Shown: positions 43,972 to 56,696, counted from the first letter of the stretch. The stretch is DNA of 64,000 nt from Pomphorhynchus laevis (GCA_012934845.2 WNNJ02002412.1:124001-188000); one strand, 5' to 3'. Numbers and translations are program-made. Notes: a model not told the origin generated them from the letters alone.

Positions 43972-46900
43972 GTTGAACTTAATAATTTACTTTCAATCTT
44001 TTGTTTGAGCCAAATGTTTTGTAAGACATGCCTACACAAAATGTAGACTTCAATAAAATTACATTCCTCCAATGCAAAAATGATTATCTAATCACAAAAA
44101 GTAATGCCTCAGCATGATTATGTTTCTTTCAATATTATGCTTATATTATAGTCAATGTTATTATATTAATATTGTAGTCTTGTACAAGCAAATTAAATTG
44201 GTATACATTTATACTTCCTTATTAACCAACACTCATTTTACGGCTGATAGTATAGTACTGACTCAAATTTATATATTGTTTTGCCATATTCATAGCAAAA
44301 TATACTTAAGAAAGTGACTTGAAAGTTTTGTTTCGTTTCTATCATGTTTAAGCTAAAGAATTCAATATGGTTTTAAACTTTATTTAAATTACAATTAATT
44401 TTATCTGAACTGAATTAATTTCGAACTCATGACTATAATTAACAAAATGATTAAGATATTTTGATTATCTTAAACGATAATCAAAATGATTATCTTTTAA
44501 GATAAAGCACTTGTGATAATCCACTTCTATATTTAACACTTGAGATGTCTTATCTATGTCATTGAATGGCAATGGCATACATCAGAAAAACTTTACTATC
44601 CCATTTCAAATTAACATAAGATTAGGTTAATTTCATGAGATTAGAAGGACTCCATGAGATTAGGAGGATTCATAATATTGGAAGATACGATTTCTAATCA
44701 GCAGAAGACATTAAATACATGTATTAAATCAAATAATGAAAAAAAAATATTATAAGATAAAATTGATATTTTAAAGTAATTATTTTTGTAAAATAATGTA
44801 AAACACTTTTTATCAAGTGTGATGTAAAACATTACACTTGAAAAGAACTAATGGAATAGTAGAAAATTTGTGAACAATAATTTTCTTTTTCTATCACTCT
44901 CGATGTTAAAACGCTTGTTTTTTATAAATTAAAAAATATAATATAAAATAATATAATTGAATTCTTTATATTTATAATATAATTATTATATCATATAATT
45001 ATTTATTATTTATATAGATATTATTTATTTTAATTATTTATATATTAATTTAAATAAAATTAAATACGTTTATAATATTTTCTTAACCAGTCGACATTGT
45101 AATAAAAAATGAATAGGAATAATAAAAATTAAAGTAAATTCAATAATTTATCTACGAGCTAGTAAAGCACATGTAATTACTTACATGTAATTAAAATTCA
45201 CTTATAATTGCATTTACGAATTTATATAAATTACTCACAATTTGAAAAAAAATATTAATTAATTTTTATTATTTATTTTTATTAATTAATTTTTAATTAT
45301 TTATTAATTTTAAAATATAAGTTGAAATATGGTCACATTTTACTATAATTTAGCAACTTCAACTTTTTGTGATTCACATGTAAATAAGAAAATGTGCATA
45401 GAAAACAGTTAAAAGTAGTACAAACAAGAATAAATAGTTTATTAAACAATGTCTATTTAACTATTAGCTGGTAGTAAAACTTGTTCAGATATCGTTCGAG
45501 AATTTAATTTTAGAGTAAAATTTGCTTTATTGCCTGAAATGATCCTATCCTCATTGAAGCTAATGTAAATCGCCTCATTAGTTTCCTTTTGCATGTATTA
45601 GTCTCAACTTTTAAAGTTACTATGAAGGATACATCCATAATATGATTGTAAAATTATTGTAATATAAAATTATCATTTAACTATGAAAAATGATGATTAA
45701 TAACATCTTTTAACACATGCAATAATGTTACAGTCTAATTATTCTAATAACATCATTCGATATTATCAGGATTTGGTTGAATTTTATTTAACAAATAAAA
45801 TTTAATTAGTAAAATTAATAAAATTTAAATTAATAAAATTAAATTTCAATGATTTTTAATTTTATAAAATTAATAATTTTACTTAACATCAGTGAGTTAT
45901 AACCTCACTGATGTGGTGTTTTATAAAACACCACATCAGTGAGATGTGGTGTTTTATAATTTTAAAAAAGAATAGTTAGCCCGTTAACTAAGGCGATACA
46001 TTTACAAAGTGTAAAACAATTATTTAAAAATGGAAAATATTTAATTTTATTATTAGTATTATAATACTAATATAAGATATTAGTATTAAATATTTAATAC
46101 TATCTTTTAAAATATTAGTATCAAATATTATTATTTAACATTATAATATGTTTACTTATCTTTAGTGTTTAATAATTAAATATGAGTATATTAAATTAAT
46201 ATTTATCAATTTCTAGCATTTACATTTTAATTTATATTATATATAAATATTAATATACAAAGTATATAAATATTAATTATACATTATTAATTAATAGTTT
46301 ATTTTAAGAGTGTGTAAATTATTATCAAATTAATATTTTTATCAAATCAAAATGTTGATAAATAATTAATAATTAAATATTAAATGATAAATAATTTAAA
46401 ATTGTAATTACAAAAACAATTTCAGATTCTTATATCCCAAATAATCTAACTACAATTTTTTAGTTGTAATTTGATACTGAAGCCGTGATTTCGAAACAAA
46501 AATTAGCTACCCTGTATTTCCTTCATGCTTGTTAATTCCAAATTATCGAATTCAAACTTGTAATCTTTTAACCCATCAAATTTAATGCCTGCTATAAGTT
46601 TGGATAAGCTGCGTAAATTAAATTAATATAAATAATTAAATTTATTTAAATTATACGAATAATGGCGTGATATGTAAGCTTTTTGTAAACTTTATAATAA
46701 GCTGCTAATAAATTTTATTACTATGCTGCAGTAATATTCTAATAGCTGCTGCACTATAAGATTTTAGTTAAGCCTTACGCCTTCGTTTTTATCAATTCAT
46801 AGAAAATTGATAGGAAATATTGTCAGATTAGGATATCAAATCAGCTAACTAAGTATACGTATTTAATAATCAATAATCCATAGTTTAGAAATGATGGTAA

Positions 46901-47515
46901 ATGTACTGATTGCAAAAATGCTATAATATTAGGAGGAGCCCTATCGCTTAAATGCTTTGAGCATTTACAATATTTAAATGTACCACAATATTCGAATTTT
47001 GACTTATAGATGATGGCTCGTTAAAAGCAATTAATGAATCTTTTTCGGTTATATACACTGTGTTGTAACAACATTTTGATAGACAAATACTGTAGTTTTT
47101 ATGCTTTAATAACTGTCATATTTTTTTAAGAAAAAAACTTTTTTAAAACATATTTAAAATGATTTTATTAAAAAATTTAGATTAATTTTGAAATTCCAGC
47201 AGCATCAACTTGAATGTTTGTATTATCTTTATCCATTACTTAATTGGGATAATATTAATATAAAATTATAAATTATCATCGAGGATAATGATAAAGTATA
47301 AATTATCATCGAGGATAATGATAAAGTATAAATTATCATCCCTAATCAGGGATTTATTGATTATAATACATTGTTATATATTGTATTGATTTCTAATATA
47401 TAATATATATTAATATAATATATATTATATAATATAATATATAAATAATATAATATATATGATATATAATATATTGTATTGCTAAATTTACTTATAATAT
47501 TGATTTAGGATTGAG
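43972..47515. other. Long AT-rich region without recognised genes
   Basis: Very high A+T. It contains a 67-codon frame (44114-44317) that I do not trust, a 40-bp perfect palindrome at 45904-45943, and a 30-bp tandem unit in 2.3 copies at 47271-47340 (unit AATTATCATCGAGGATAATG...). TA-dinucleotide-rich tracts lie at 47395-47475. Confidence 0.6.
45904..45943. repeat. 40-bp perfect palindrome with partial repeats on both sides
   Basis: Arms of 20 nt (starting CTCACTGATGTGG) meet with no spacer. ACATCAGTGAG upstream (45886-45896) and ATGTGGTGTTTTATAA downstream (45944-45959) are further copies of arm sequence, so the arm occurs about four times in alternating orientation. Confidence 0.9.
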
Positions 47516-48760
47516 ATGGACACTGCCTTAGAATCTAAAGGCATATATCGCGAGTGTGATCGATTTCAAAAAGCAAAAACAAATATCGGTTAGCAAATTT
47601 TCTCTCGAACAGCGAATGACGCTTTGCTTTTAGCTGTTAAGTTAAACAGACCAAAATACGAAAAGCAAAGTAAAGGAAAGAGTGATCATCTGACGAACAC
47701 CGAACCGTATAAGCGATTAGCTGCACTATTAGATTTTAGTACGCCTCACGTTGATCGTTACCTAGAGTGGGATAAGTATTTCAACAAAGCTAATATTGCG
47801 GAATGCAGTGCATTAGAGCATGAACTGATATGTGAATGGACCAAGGCAATTAAAAATCTTTCAAAACATGAAACAAAAAAAGATGAGCCTTTGATATTTG
47901 AAAAGCTTGTGGAAACAAAGTCAGCTATCATACCATCCTGTGATTGTAGTGGTATTTGTACATGTCCATGTGAAAGTTGTATTGAGATAGACGAATACAG
48001 ACCGCCGTCGTCGCTCCAACTAGTTCAGAGCAGTTGCACCTGTTTAGGAATCTGTCAATGTTCATGTAGCAGCTCAAATGATGATATATCAGATCAGTGC
48101 ATGTGTATTGGTATCTGTGTTTGCCCTTGCAGCAGCAACAGTAGCTGTAACTGTCAACCAGGTCAATGTACATGTCGGTGCAGTAGTGCATGCAGCTGTG
48201 AATGCGACGATTGTACTTGTGAGAGTGATGTTGGAATAAACTGCAAATCAGAATCATGTATATGCCTGCCTGATTCAGAAAATTCTACAATTTTATGTAC
48301 TTGCCAGTCGGCTGAAGAATGTTTATGTGAATCGTCTACGGAAGGTGATGAACAGTGCATTTGCGATGAGTGCGATAGCCGTGATGATCAAGCAACTGAA
48401 GTATCATCAGTCAATTGCTGTTCTACATCTGAGGCTTGCATTTGCCATCCATCGAAAGAGGAAGAGATTTGCACTTGTGATGTTGAAGAAGAATGTAAAT
48501 GCAGTTGTTCAGGTGAAGAATGCATATGCTCAAGTGAGGAAGACATTTACTTTTTTCCTAGTAGTAACCAGTTCTCCCAAATGCCCAAGAAATACTGTAC
48601 AGGCAATTTAATAGGTAATTCACAACCTGCTAGCAATTGGCACAAATTTATTAAGCCACCGGAAGTTGATCGAAATAGTCATGTGTGTGGGTCTGCACCA
48701 ATATTTTTCTGTCCACCGGAATCTCAAAAAGCCATGGATATGAAGAACCATATCTGCTGA
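47516..48760 (+). CDS. Cysteine-rich protein, ~406 aa, with a probable 24-nt intron
   Basis: Exon 1 (47516-47588) encodes MDTALESKGIYRECDRFQ and KAKTNI. A 24-nt GT...ACAG intron (47589-47612) would join it to exon 2 (47613-48760), which starts ANDALLLAVKLNRPKYEK and has no early ATG of its own. Residues to ~135 look globular and helical (YKRLAALLDF, DRYLEWDKYFNKANI, WTKAIKNLSK). The next ~200 residues are dense in Cys as C-x-C and C-x-C-x-C groups (CDCSGICTCPC, CMCIGICVCPC, CTCRCSSACSCECDDC) set in acidic/Ser linkers. A Cys-poor tail follows. No signal peptide is visible. The pattern suggests metal binding or a disulfide-hardened structural protein. No family recognised. The ATG lies 7 nt after ATTGATTTAG. 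Confidence 0.7.
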
Positions 48761-49795
48761 AACTCATAGAGTTTGCAATAATTGCACAGCTTGGCTAAAT
48801 GAAGAAGTGAAATTAATTTAATCTCTTATGCGTACACATTTTTATAGTTTTTCGAGATAACCAAATTCGTGAAATAATTTGAATTAAAAAATAAATTATT
48901 TATTAATAGAGTGGGTGAAATAAAAGGTTTTGTAATATTTTTTATAAATACATTTTATATAATTTTTTATATTTTTTATAAATACATTTTATACTATAAC
49001 ATTTTTATTATAAAAAATTACTATAAATTTTATTATAAAGTTTTTTATAAATTTTATACAATTTTTGTTCATATGCTTCATTTTATGCACAAAAATATAA
49101 CTTGATAAGCCAAATATTGAATTAATAACAAACATTTTATAATTGCAATTCTTATTTGTTTATTAATTAAATTGTTGTTTTATATAATTGTTTTACTATA
49201 ATTGAAATTTTTCATTTATTTACTGTATACATGTATTGGTGATTCTATATGATTGTTTTAATAACGTCTTTTAATATTTAAGATTTATTGCTTTTAGTTG
49301 TATTCTGTTCTATTAAACAGTGTTTTATATTAATTTTTTATTAATAAGGAGCACATCTATTCGCTTTGCAATGTAAAATGTACAACTGATACTTTTGATC
49401 TGCTGGGCCAAGTAAGGCGATTGACAGCTTTATAATTAATTAAACAGTAAAAATATTTTGTACAATTTTATTCTGATGATGATATCAATTGGCTATCGAA
49501 AATTCCATATTTAAAATAAAAAATTCTATTTCACTCTCTCCTCTAATAAATAATAGAAACCAATGAGTGAACAGTCAATTTATAATATAAAAAAATAAAT
49601 TTTAATATGATTTTATATATTATTAATATACTTAATATACTTACTTGAGTTTGAAATTCTTGACTGCTAATTAATAACTACTTACAATCTAAAATACATA
49701 CAAACGATTCTACATTGTCAAACTGTACTCGCAAGACTCGGTTACAAGCACTAATTACAAAAAATCGCTGAAATAATCGTTGAAATAACATACAA
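48761..49795. other. AT-rich intergenic DNA
   Basis: Contains TTTTATAAATACATTT repeats at 48930-49060. No convincing gene. A short frame (48911-49105) is an A/T composition effect. Confidence 0.6.
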
Positions 49796-52750
49796 ATGCC
49801 CAGAGGAAAACCTTGTTCGGTGCCGAAGTGCTGCCAATGCAATGGGGCAGCTGCGAAGTGTAAAGGTTGCGCGTGTGCCAGAGCGAATCGGCCGTGCATA
49901 AGCTGCCTCGCTCCGCAGTGTACGAGACGACTTCAATTACCATCGGCGCTACAGAGAGGCTCTAATAACGATAATCCGGGGTTCGACAAAGGACCGGTTG
50001 CGGGAGCCGTGATCGCAGCTAATTCTGAACAGATTGAGTCAGTCGCAGCGTTACACTTAAATCCCATCTTTCCGTTGACACACAATCCGAATATCGTACC
50101 GATTGATGCTCAGTATCCGCTCGAGTTAATGTTCAACGATGTGGTGCGTTGGAAGCCTAATCTATTTCGCTTGCCGCTTAATGCCCACTCTAAACCATTT
50201 ATCGCTGAGATGGCAAAAATATACGAAGGAGCTTCAAAAAATCAAACGTCTTTGATGAGAGCCTTTATCCTGGGTCACCTTGTACTGCAACGGTGCCACA
50301 AATTGACTTCACCGAGTGGCATAGAACATTCAGAAAGTTAGTTCTGGGCGGCAAACTTTCAGCTGCAGTAAAGCTATTCGACTCAAGAACCGGTTTCGGC
50401 CAGCCGCTCGGACTTAGCTCAATTATCAATGGCGTCCCTGTGCGAGACATCATCACGTCCAAGCATCCGGACGGAGCACAAATTTATTCAGACTCAACAC
50501 TCGATTAGCCCCTCAAGAATGTAGCACCATTCTACCCGGTGACTTTCGAAATATTAGATGCTGACCTCATTGTAACCCATGCTCGGAGAATCAGCGGAGG
50601 CGCAGGTCCATCTGGCCTCAACGCGAGGGCCTGGACACATATGTTGACTAAATTTGGTGCCACATCTAGAGACCTGGCTGAGGCATTGGCCTCGTTCGCA
50701 AGATCGCTCACTACAACCAACTTGTCCGCCGACTTAATTCGTGCTCTGACCGCAAGCAGACTTATTCCTCTGAGTAAGCCGAACGGTGTTCGTCCTATCG
50801 GTATCGGAGACGTTTCAAGGAGGATTGTGTCCAAGACGATTCTGAGCATTACACAACGTCAATTACAAGACGCCTGCAAAACATTACAATTTTGCGCGGG
50901 TCAAAGAGCCGGAATCGAATCTGTGATACACGCAACACGCCATTACCTATCTTCCGACAGCGAATCGATTCTCCTTATAATTGATAAGGATAACGCTTTC
51001 AATCGCGTAAACAGAAAACTAGCGCTCGGAAATATGCAGCATATATACCCAGCGTTAGCTCAATCCCTCACAAACCTAAATACTGAGCCAAGTATCCTTT
51101 CAACAAACGGCGACTACTTATGGTCTGCAGAAGGTTTCACTCAAGGGGACGTTTTCGCAATGCCCGCGTTCTTCGTAGCGACGCTACCTCTATTTCTACG
51201 CCTCAAAGAAGGATTTAAGGATGTACGTACTTTTGGTATTCCGATGATGGTAACATAATCGGTCCTCCTCGTCAGGTGCATGCAGTGATGAAACGCCTAA
51301 TAGAGCTCGGGCCGGCTTTCGGATTCTACATTAACACTTCCAAGTGCATGATCTATACAAATGGAAACAATCCGTCTCATATAGGTCTGAATTCTCGAGT
51401 GTACCTGTGGGTATTGTCGAGAATGGCATATCAGTGCTTGGTGCGCCGATCAAGAACGTTCAATTTATGACTGACTACACTAAATCCAAGATTAAGGAAT
51501 CAGCAAACTCGATCGATCGCCTTTGTGAAATCGCGAATGTAGACGTTCAAGTGGCGTACACAGCCATGATAAGGTTGGTTCAATTTAAGCTGACGCACAT
51601 ACTGCGTACGACATTGTGTGAGAGTGAATGGTTTGAACCAGCCACCATTTCAGCGTCTAAATCGTTCATGAAGGTATGCACAGGCGTAGACGTCGCTACA
51701 AATGATATCTTATGGAAATTGTGTTTGCTCGGAATTAAAGATGGTGGTCTGGGTCTTCATGACCCAGCTGATGATCCGTATGGGCAGTTTATAACTTCAA
51801 GATGCTATGCGCTCCAACTCTTAACGGTTTGCCCTCAACGGGAGTCGTTCAGGCGCAGGACATGATATTGTCTAATATAAGGTCGTCTATGCGAGATAGC
51901 ACGAATCTAAAAATTGCGGATGTACGCGAGAAGTCTGATCAATTACTGCGCACGGCCCTTAGTCATTTAGAGATAAAAGGCTGATCATCATGGCTTACAA
52001 TATACCCTACATACGACGAACGCACCCGCATCAGTAATGCTGAATTTCGAGACTCTGTTGCAGCAAGTTACGGACTCCTACCCGATGACGCTCCACGTAT
52101 ATGCCAATGTGGGGAGCGCAATTCAATTTCACATGCTCTCGCATGTAAGCTTGGTGGCTTATCGTCAATGAAGCACGACGCAATATCTGACCTCATCGCG
52201 TCAAAATTAACTGAAGTGTGCCACAACGTTAGGAAATAACCTATTCTTCAAAGTGTTGATGTCCAAGTCCAATTCAGGAATACATCGACCACTCGGAACA
52301 AGGATGCGAGAGTGGACGTTTCATGCTCGGGCCTTTTGGCGATCGAACGGTGAAAACCTTCTTTGATGTATGCGTCTTCAGCGCATTTTCACCTTCGAAC
52401 CAGTCAAAGGCACCCGTCGACTGTTTTGGGCATCATGAAAACAGAAAGGAGACCAAATATCTTGAACGAGTTACGACCATAGAGAGGGCTTCATTCGTTC
52501 CATTTATTCTCTCCCATTTCGGAGATCTAGGGAATGAAGCTTCCACAATACTAAAGCGAATCGCATTGCTGCTGGCTGCGAAGCGAAAAACGACACGCGG
52601 AGGAAATCAAAAAATTAAGGCAGCTGACAAGCGTAGTGCTGTGCAGGATGGCTTCCAGGTGCATACGAGGTGCGCGATCTGCTTTCCTCCGCCCAATGCC
52701 TGAACACTCAAGCTAGACTAGCTATATGGGACCCATTTGCGGGTAACCCG
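49796..52750 (+). mobile_element. RLE-1: LINE with restriction-like endonuclease and Cys-rich N-terminus
   Basis: Starts MPRGKPCSVPKCCQCNG and continues as a zinc-knuckle-like cluster (CCQCNG, CKGCACA, CISCLAPQC). The reverse transcriptase follows at 50539-51258: ISGGAGPSGLNARAW, PNGVRPIGIGDVSRRI, FCAGQRAGIESVIHATRHYL, LIIDKDNAFNRVNRK, FTQGDVFAMPAFF, then a YSDD box near 51240. Downstream, CQCGERNSISHALAC with GG (about 52098-52160) is a CCHC motif. DARVDVSC and FFDVCVF resemble the R-x-D ... F-D-V core of the restriction-like endonuclease in related elements. The element ends near a TGGGACCCATTTGCGGG motif at 52726-52742. The frames are split in about five places. Confidence 0.8.
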
Positions 52751-53056
52751 GTTCTTTTTGTGTGTTTAATAATTTGCTTCTTATTAAAAAATTAATATAC
52801 TTATTATATTATAATAAAATAATAATATATGATTCAATAATATATATGTTAATATGTTTTGATTTATACATTCGATGTAGAATATACAATGCTATAATAA
52901 TTATATATTAATTATTATATAAATATTTGACTGGTTAAAAAATTCTTTACAATTACAACGACTACATACAATTACATACAAACAATCTTAAGAAGACGAA
53001 TTTTATTAGCATCAGAGAGTTTTCCTAATTGAAAAAGGCTTTTCATACAAGACAAC
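52751..53056. other. AT-rich spacer between the two RLE LINEs
   Basis: About 300 bp of A/T-rich DNA with TAATATAT runs. No repeat shared with either element's end was found by eye. Confidence 0.6.
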
Positions 53057-55870
53057 ATGCCGAGGGGGAAACCTGCAACTAGTCAGCGTTGTTGTGGCTG
53101 CAATGGGCAAGCAGCGGTTTGCCGAGGTTGCAAATGCGCAAAAAGTAATAGATTGCGTGTTGACAGTTTGGCACCAAATTGTGGTAACCGCATCAGCAAA
53201 AATAGAGAGGAAACACATGCTAGCGTCAGGACAGACCCCAATCACCAGCCGCGATTACCATCATCAAGATTGAGCTTGTCAGAATTATCATTAGAGCATG
53301 ATGACCTGATCGATAGTCTGTATATGGAAGTAATTAGATAGAAACCAAATATTTTCTACTTGCCAAAATGTACGGCCAGCCACCTATTCACAAATCAACT
53401 AGCCCAATTTTATAAGCTTGCTGTATTAAATTCTGAAATGATGCGTTGTACACTGAAAACTTGTATTTTGTTAGCCGGTTCTTCAGAAATTAAAGGCTCA
53501 AAAACGAAATCCGTTAAGAAAAATCTTGAAAGGAGACTAACATTATGGGCCGCGGGCGATATTTTTACCTTAATGTTGGAAGCACGTGCATTGCAAAAGA
53601 TATCGCGATCAAAACATAACCATTTGGTAGATACAGTTAGTGGGTGAATACGGAGCTTTATAAAGCTCATGAAGAATGGAAAAACACGTGCCGCAATGCG
53701 ATTGATCGAACAGACAGACAAAGAGCATAAAACGTTTTCCCCCAAGATATTTACGAAAGTTGTACAGTGAAAGAGAAATTGATAGACCTACATTCAGAAG
53801 TGATCTTAACCGGGCCACTCCCACTTCGCGTTGAACATCATCGTATTGAATTTCAAAGCATTTGCGCAACAGACATTGTGACTGCTTCTCGCATGACGAA
53901 AGGAACGGCGGGCCGTCGGGAGTTGATGCAAAAAGCCGGCAAGACATGTTAATTTCTTTCCGCCACTATTCTATACATCTAGCAAATAGCCTTGCAGAGT
54001 TTGTAATAACCATTACATCTAATTATCTCCCGAAAAATCCCTAGCAGCTTTCAGCACCAACCGCCTGATAGCAATCGATAAACATCCTGGAATTCGTCCA
54101 ATTGGGGTTGGTGATGTATGTCGACGAATTATATGTAAAGTTCTCGCAAGGCGTATAAATCGGGATTTGCAGAAAGTATCGGGTTGTGTACAACTCTGCG
54201 CATGTCAAAAGTGCGGGGTAGAGGCAGGTGTTCACTCGGTTTGTCAGGCATTAGAGCGTGATCAGGATTTATGCGTACTTCAGATCGATGCTCGGAATGC
54301 GTTTAACTGCGCGAACAGGAAATTAGCACTTCTCAATGTTGATAATGTGTGTCCAACGTTGTCGAAAGTATAACGTATACGTTATGGAGGACTCAAATGA
54401 AATATTGTACTCCGTGAAGGATTCACTCAGGGAGATTATTTGGCGATGATCGTGTTCGCTGCGTCTTCACTGCCGATGATCGATGCTTTAAAGAGAGCAG
54501 CTCCGCGTGTCATACATCGTTGGTATGCTGATGATGCAAATTGTGTTGGATGTATCTCACAAGTAAAGGAAACGTTTACCGAATCAGAAATATCCGTTGT
54601 TTCGGACGGGTTGATGGTATTGGGATCACTGACAGGTTCATTTGACTTTATGGTCACATTTGTCGTCTCTAAAGTGGAAAATGGTTAATTAGATTAGCTC
54701 GCTTGCTGAGTATAGCAAGTATAGACCTTCATGTAGCGTTTTACTGCATTGACACAGGCCATGCAATTCGAGTGGAATTATTTGCAAAGAACATGCAATG
54801 TTGACAGTGAGCATTAAGCGGGATTGAGAGATCTCATATACACGAAATTCATCTCTGAAATAACCGGCAATCATCATTTAGCGGAAATACAAAGTGAACA
54901 GATATGCATGTCTCTTTGTCACGGAGGACTAGGTATAAAAAATTCATGTGAATTTTCGGATAAAGAATATGAGAGGTATATCATGATGTGCGAGCCATTG
55001 TTAAGCGGTTTAATAGGAAACGAACTCGACTTAAAGAAAGAGAACTGCTAAAATGTTTTCGTATTGAAAAAGCGGAATGTCATAGATTGCATGTCAATCT
55101 ATGACTAAAAATAGTAGCTCCATGGAGAGTTTGATTAAGTACGCTTCCGATAAGGGGTCAACAACTTGGCTCGCTTCGAGACCATCACAACCACTCGGAT
55201 TGAATTTGACAAAGCAAGAATTTTACGACGCCTTGGCTATACGCTACAACTGGTTACCAAGTGGGATATCATCGAAATGCATGTGGCGTCACTTTTACAG
55301 TCAGTCATTCACTCGCTTGCCAGTCTGGAGGCATACTTACAATCCGACATAACATGATTAGGGATTTATTAGCAAGTGAGCTCGATGGGGTCAGCAATAC
55401 GATAACAATAGAGCCTATGTTACAACCAGTCCCCGTGGGATTCGAATTCGAAAATAGATCTACCACTCGTGACAGAGAAGCGAGATCTGACGTGGCATGC
55501 CATAGCCTTTTTGGGATAGCACAGTGCGGTCATTTGTGGACATCTGTACATTAAGACATTTGGCACCGTCATACTAAAAAAACGCAGGAACAACGGACCC
55601 TTTTCGCTATCAAGAATCTAGGAAAATTCAAAAATATGGTGAGCGAATAACGTCGCTTGAACGAGCAACGTTCAATCCATTTGTGATCTCCACAACAGGC
55701 GGACTAAGCTCATCTGCATAGCTTATATTAAGACGCATCGCAACAATACAATCACAAAAACGAGATATTCCATTTAATGACTGCATCCAACTGCTTCGAT
55801 CCAAATTTGGTTTTAATATGGCAAAGGCTGTGAGCTTCGGCCTTCGTGCAAGCCGTATTCCTTGACGTCG
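53057..55870 (+). mobile_element. RLE-2: second, more decayed LINE of the same family
   Basis: Starts MPRGKPATSQRCCGCNG with CRGCKCAKSN, paralleling RLE-1. The RT remains include HPGIRPIGVGDVCRRI, an ALERDQDLCVLQIDARNAF palm box and REGFTQGD, then a YADDAN box (54530-54545) where RLE-1 has YSDD. The endonuclease end shows FTVSHSLACQSGGILTIRHN and MIRDLLASELDG (55261-55390), then FNPFVISTTGG near 55670. Sequence identity to RLE-1 is low, so this is not a recent duplicate. It lies head-to-tail with RLE-1, same strand, ~300 bp apart. Breaks are numerous (ten or more). Confidence 0.75.
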
Positions 55871-56494
55871 TGTAGTATGTACTCAACCGAACAACGCGAG
55901 CGAAGAGCAGTGAATGCTTTGATACATTCTTAATAAATGTGACCTTATAAAGGCCTGTTTGAAGGAACCTCAGTGATGTAAATTTGATGAATAAAATTTC
56001 TTTATAAAAAAATAATATATATTATAATATATTATTACAGTATAATAATTATAGTATATAATTAAAATCAAAAAAATATTATCAATAAATAATGTTCAAA
56101 TTTCTAATTTTTAAAATTTTGTTTGAAGAAGACTGGTCAGGTGAATATATTGAAGGGAAATAAATCACGCTAGAATAAGATGATTTTTAGAATATTCCTA
56201 TTTTTCATTAAACTTGTATTTCATTTCAACACTGAAAGTTTATTAGATAATAATGTAAAGTGAAGGAATGTTGAACCACACTTCTCAAGTATTCCTACAA
56301 AATGTATGCTACGACATATAACATACTTTTAAAGTATTTCTAAAACTTGGCATTTTCAACTGCTATATTTTCAACTGCTATAATTTCAGTTCATTCAAAT
56401 GATTTAGTAAATTCCGACATAGGTATGTGCTTAGTTATTATGGAATGCTTTAACAAAATGTTTCTGTATAATCATAGTATAAAACATCATTGCT
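55871..56494. other. AT-rich intergenic DNA
   Basis: No gene is seen. CATTTTCAACTGCTATAATTT-like sequence is repeated in tandem twice near 56350-56390. Confidence 0.6.
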
Positions 56495-56696
56495 TTAATC
56501 AAATGTAATTTTAAACAGCAAACGATAAGCAAGTTCATTAGCCTTCAATTTAAAAAAATCGTAATGTGTGGACGTAAAAGACATTGCTGCTATCCTTATA
56601 TGATGTGCCCGATCTTTCCAGTTGGATTTTATGGTGGAGGCTGTTAAGGATCCTACTACAATGTAACTTTGAACGTTTATTAGCAAGTTAATGTAG
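56495..56696 (-). CDS. Candidate terminal exon, 66 codons, unidentified
   Basis: On the - strand a good acceptor (TTTTTTATTCAG, ending at 56697) leads into an open frame YINLLINVQSYIVVGSLTA, SNWKDRAHHIRIAAMSF, HYDFFKLKANELAYRLLF, ending KITFD-stop. The codon pattern is less A/T-driven than the surroundings. No start codon, partner exon or domain was found. It could be the last exon of a gene running in from the right, or a chance frame. Confidence 0.3.

Noticed and set aside
44114-44317. 67-codon + frame rich in Tyr/Ile
   Set aside because: The composition matches AT-rich noise, and there are no splice or motif signals.
48163-48360. Antisense ORFs across the cysteine-rich gene
   Set aside because: They are shadows of the Cys codons: TGT/TGC read as ACA/GCA on the other strand. 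The sense frame has the splice-supported start.
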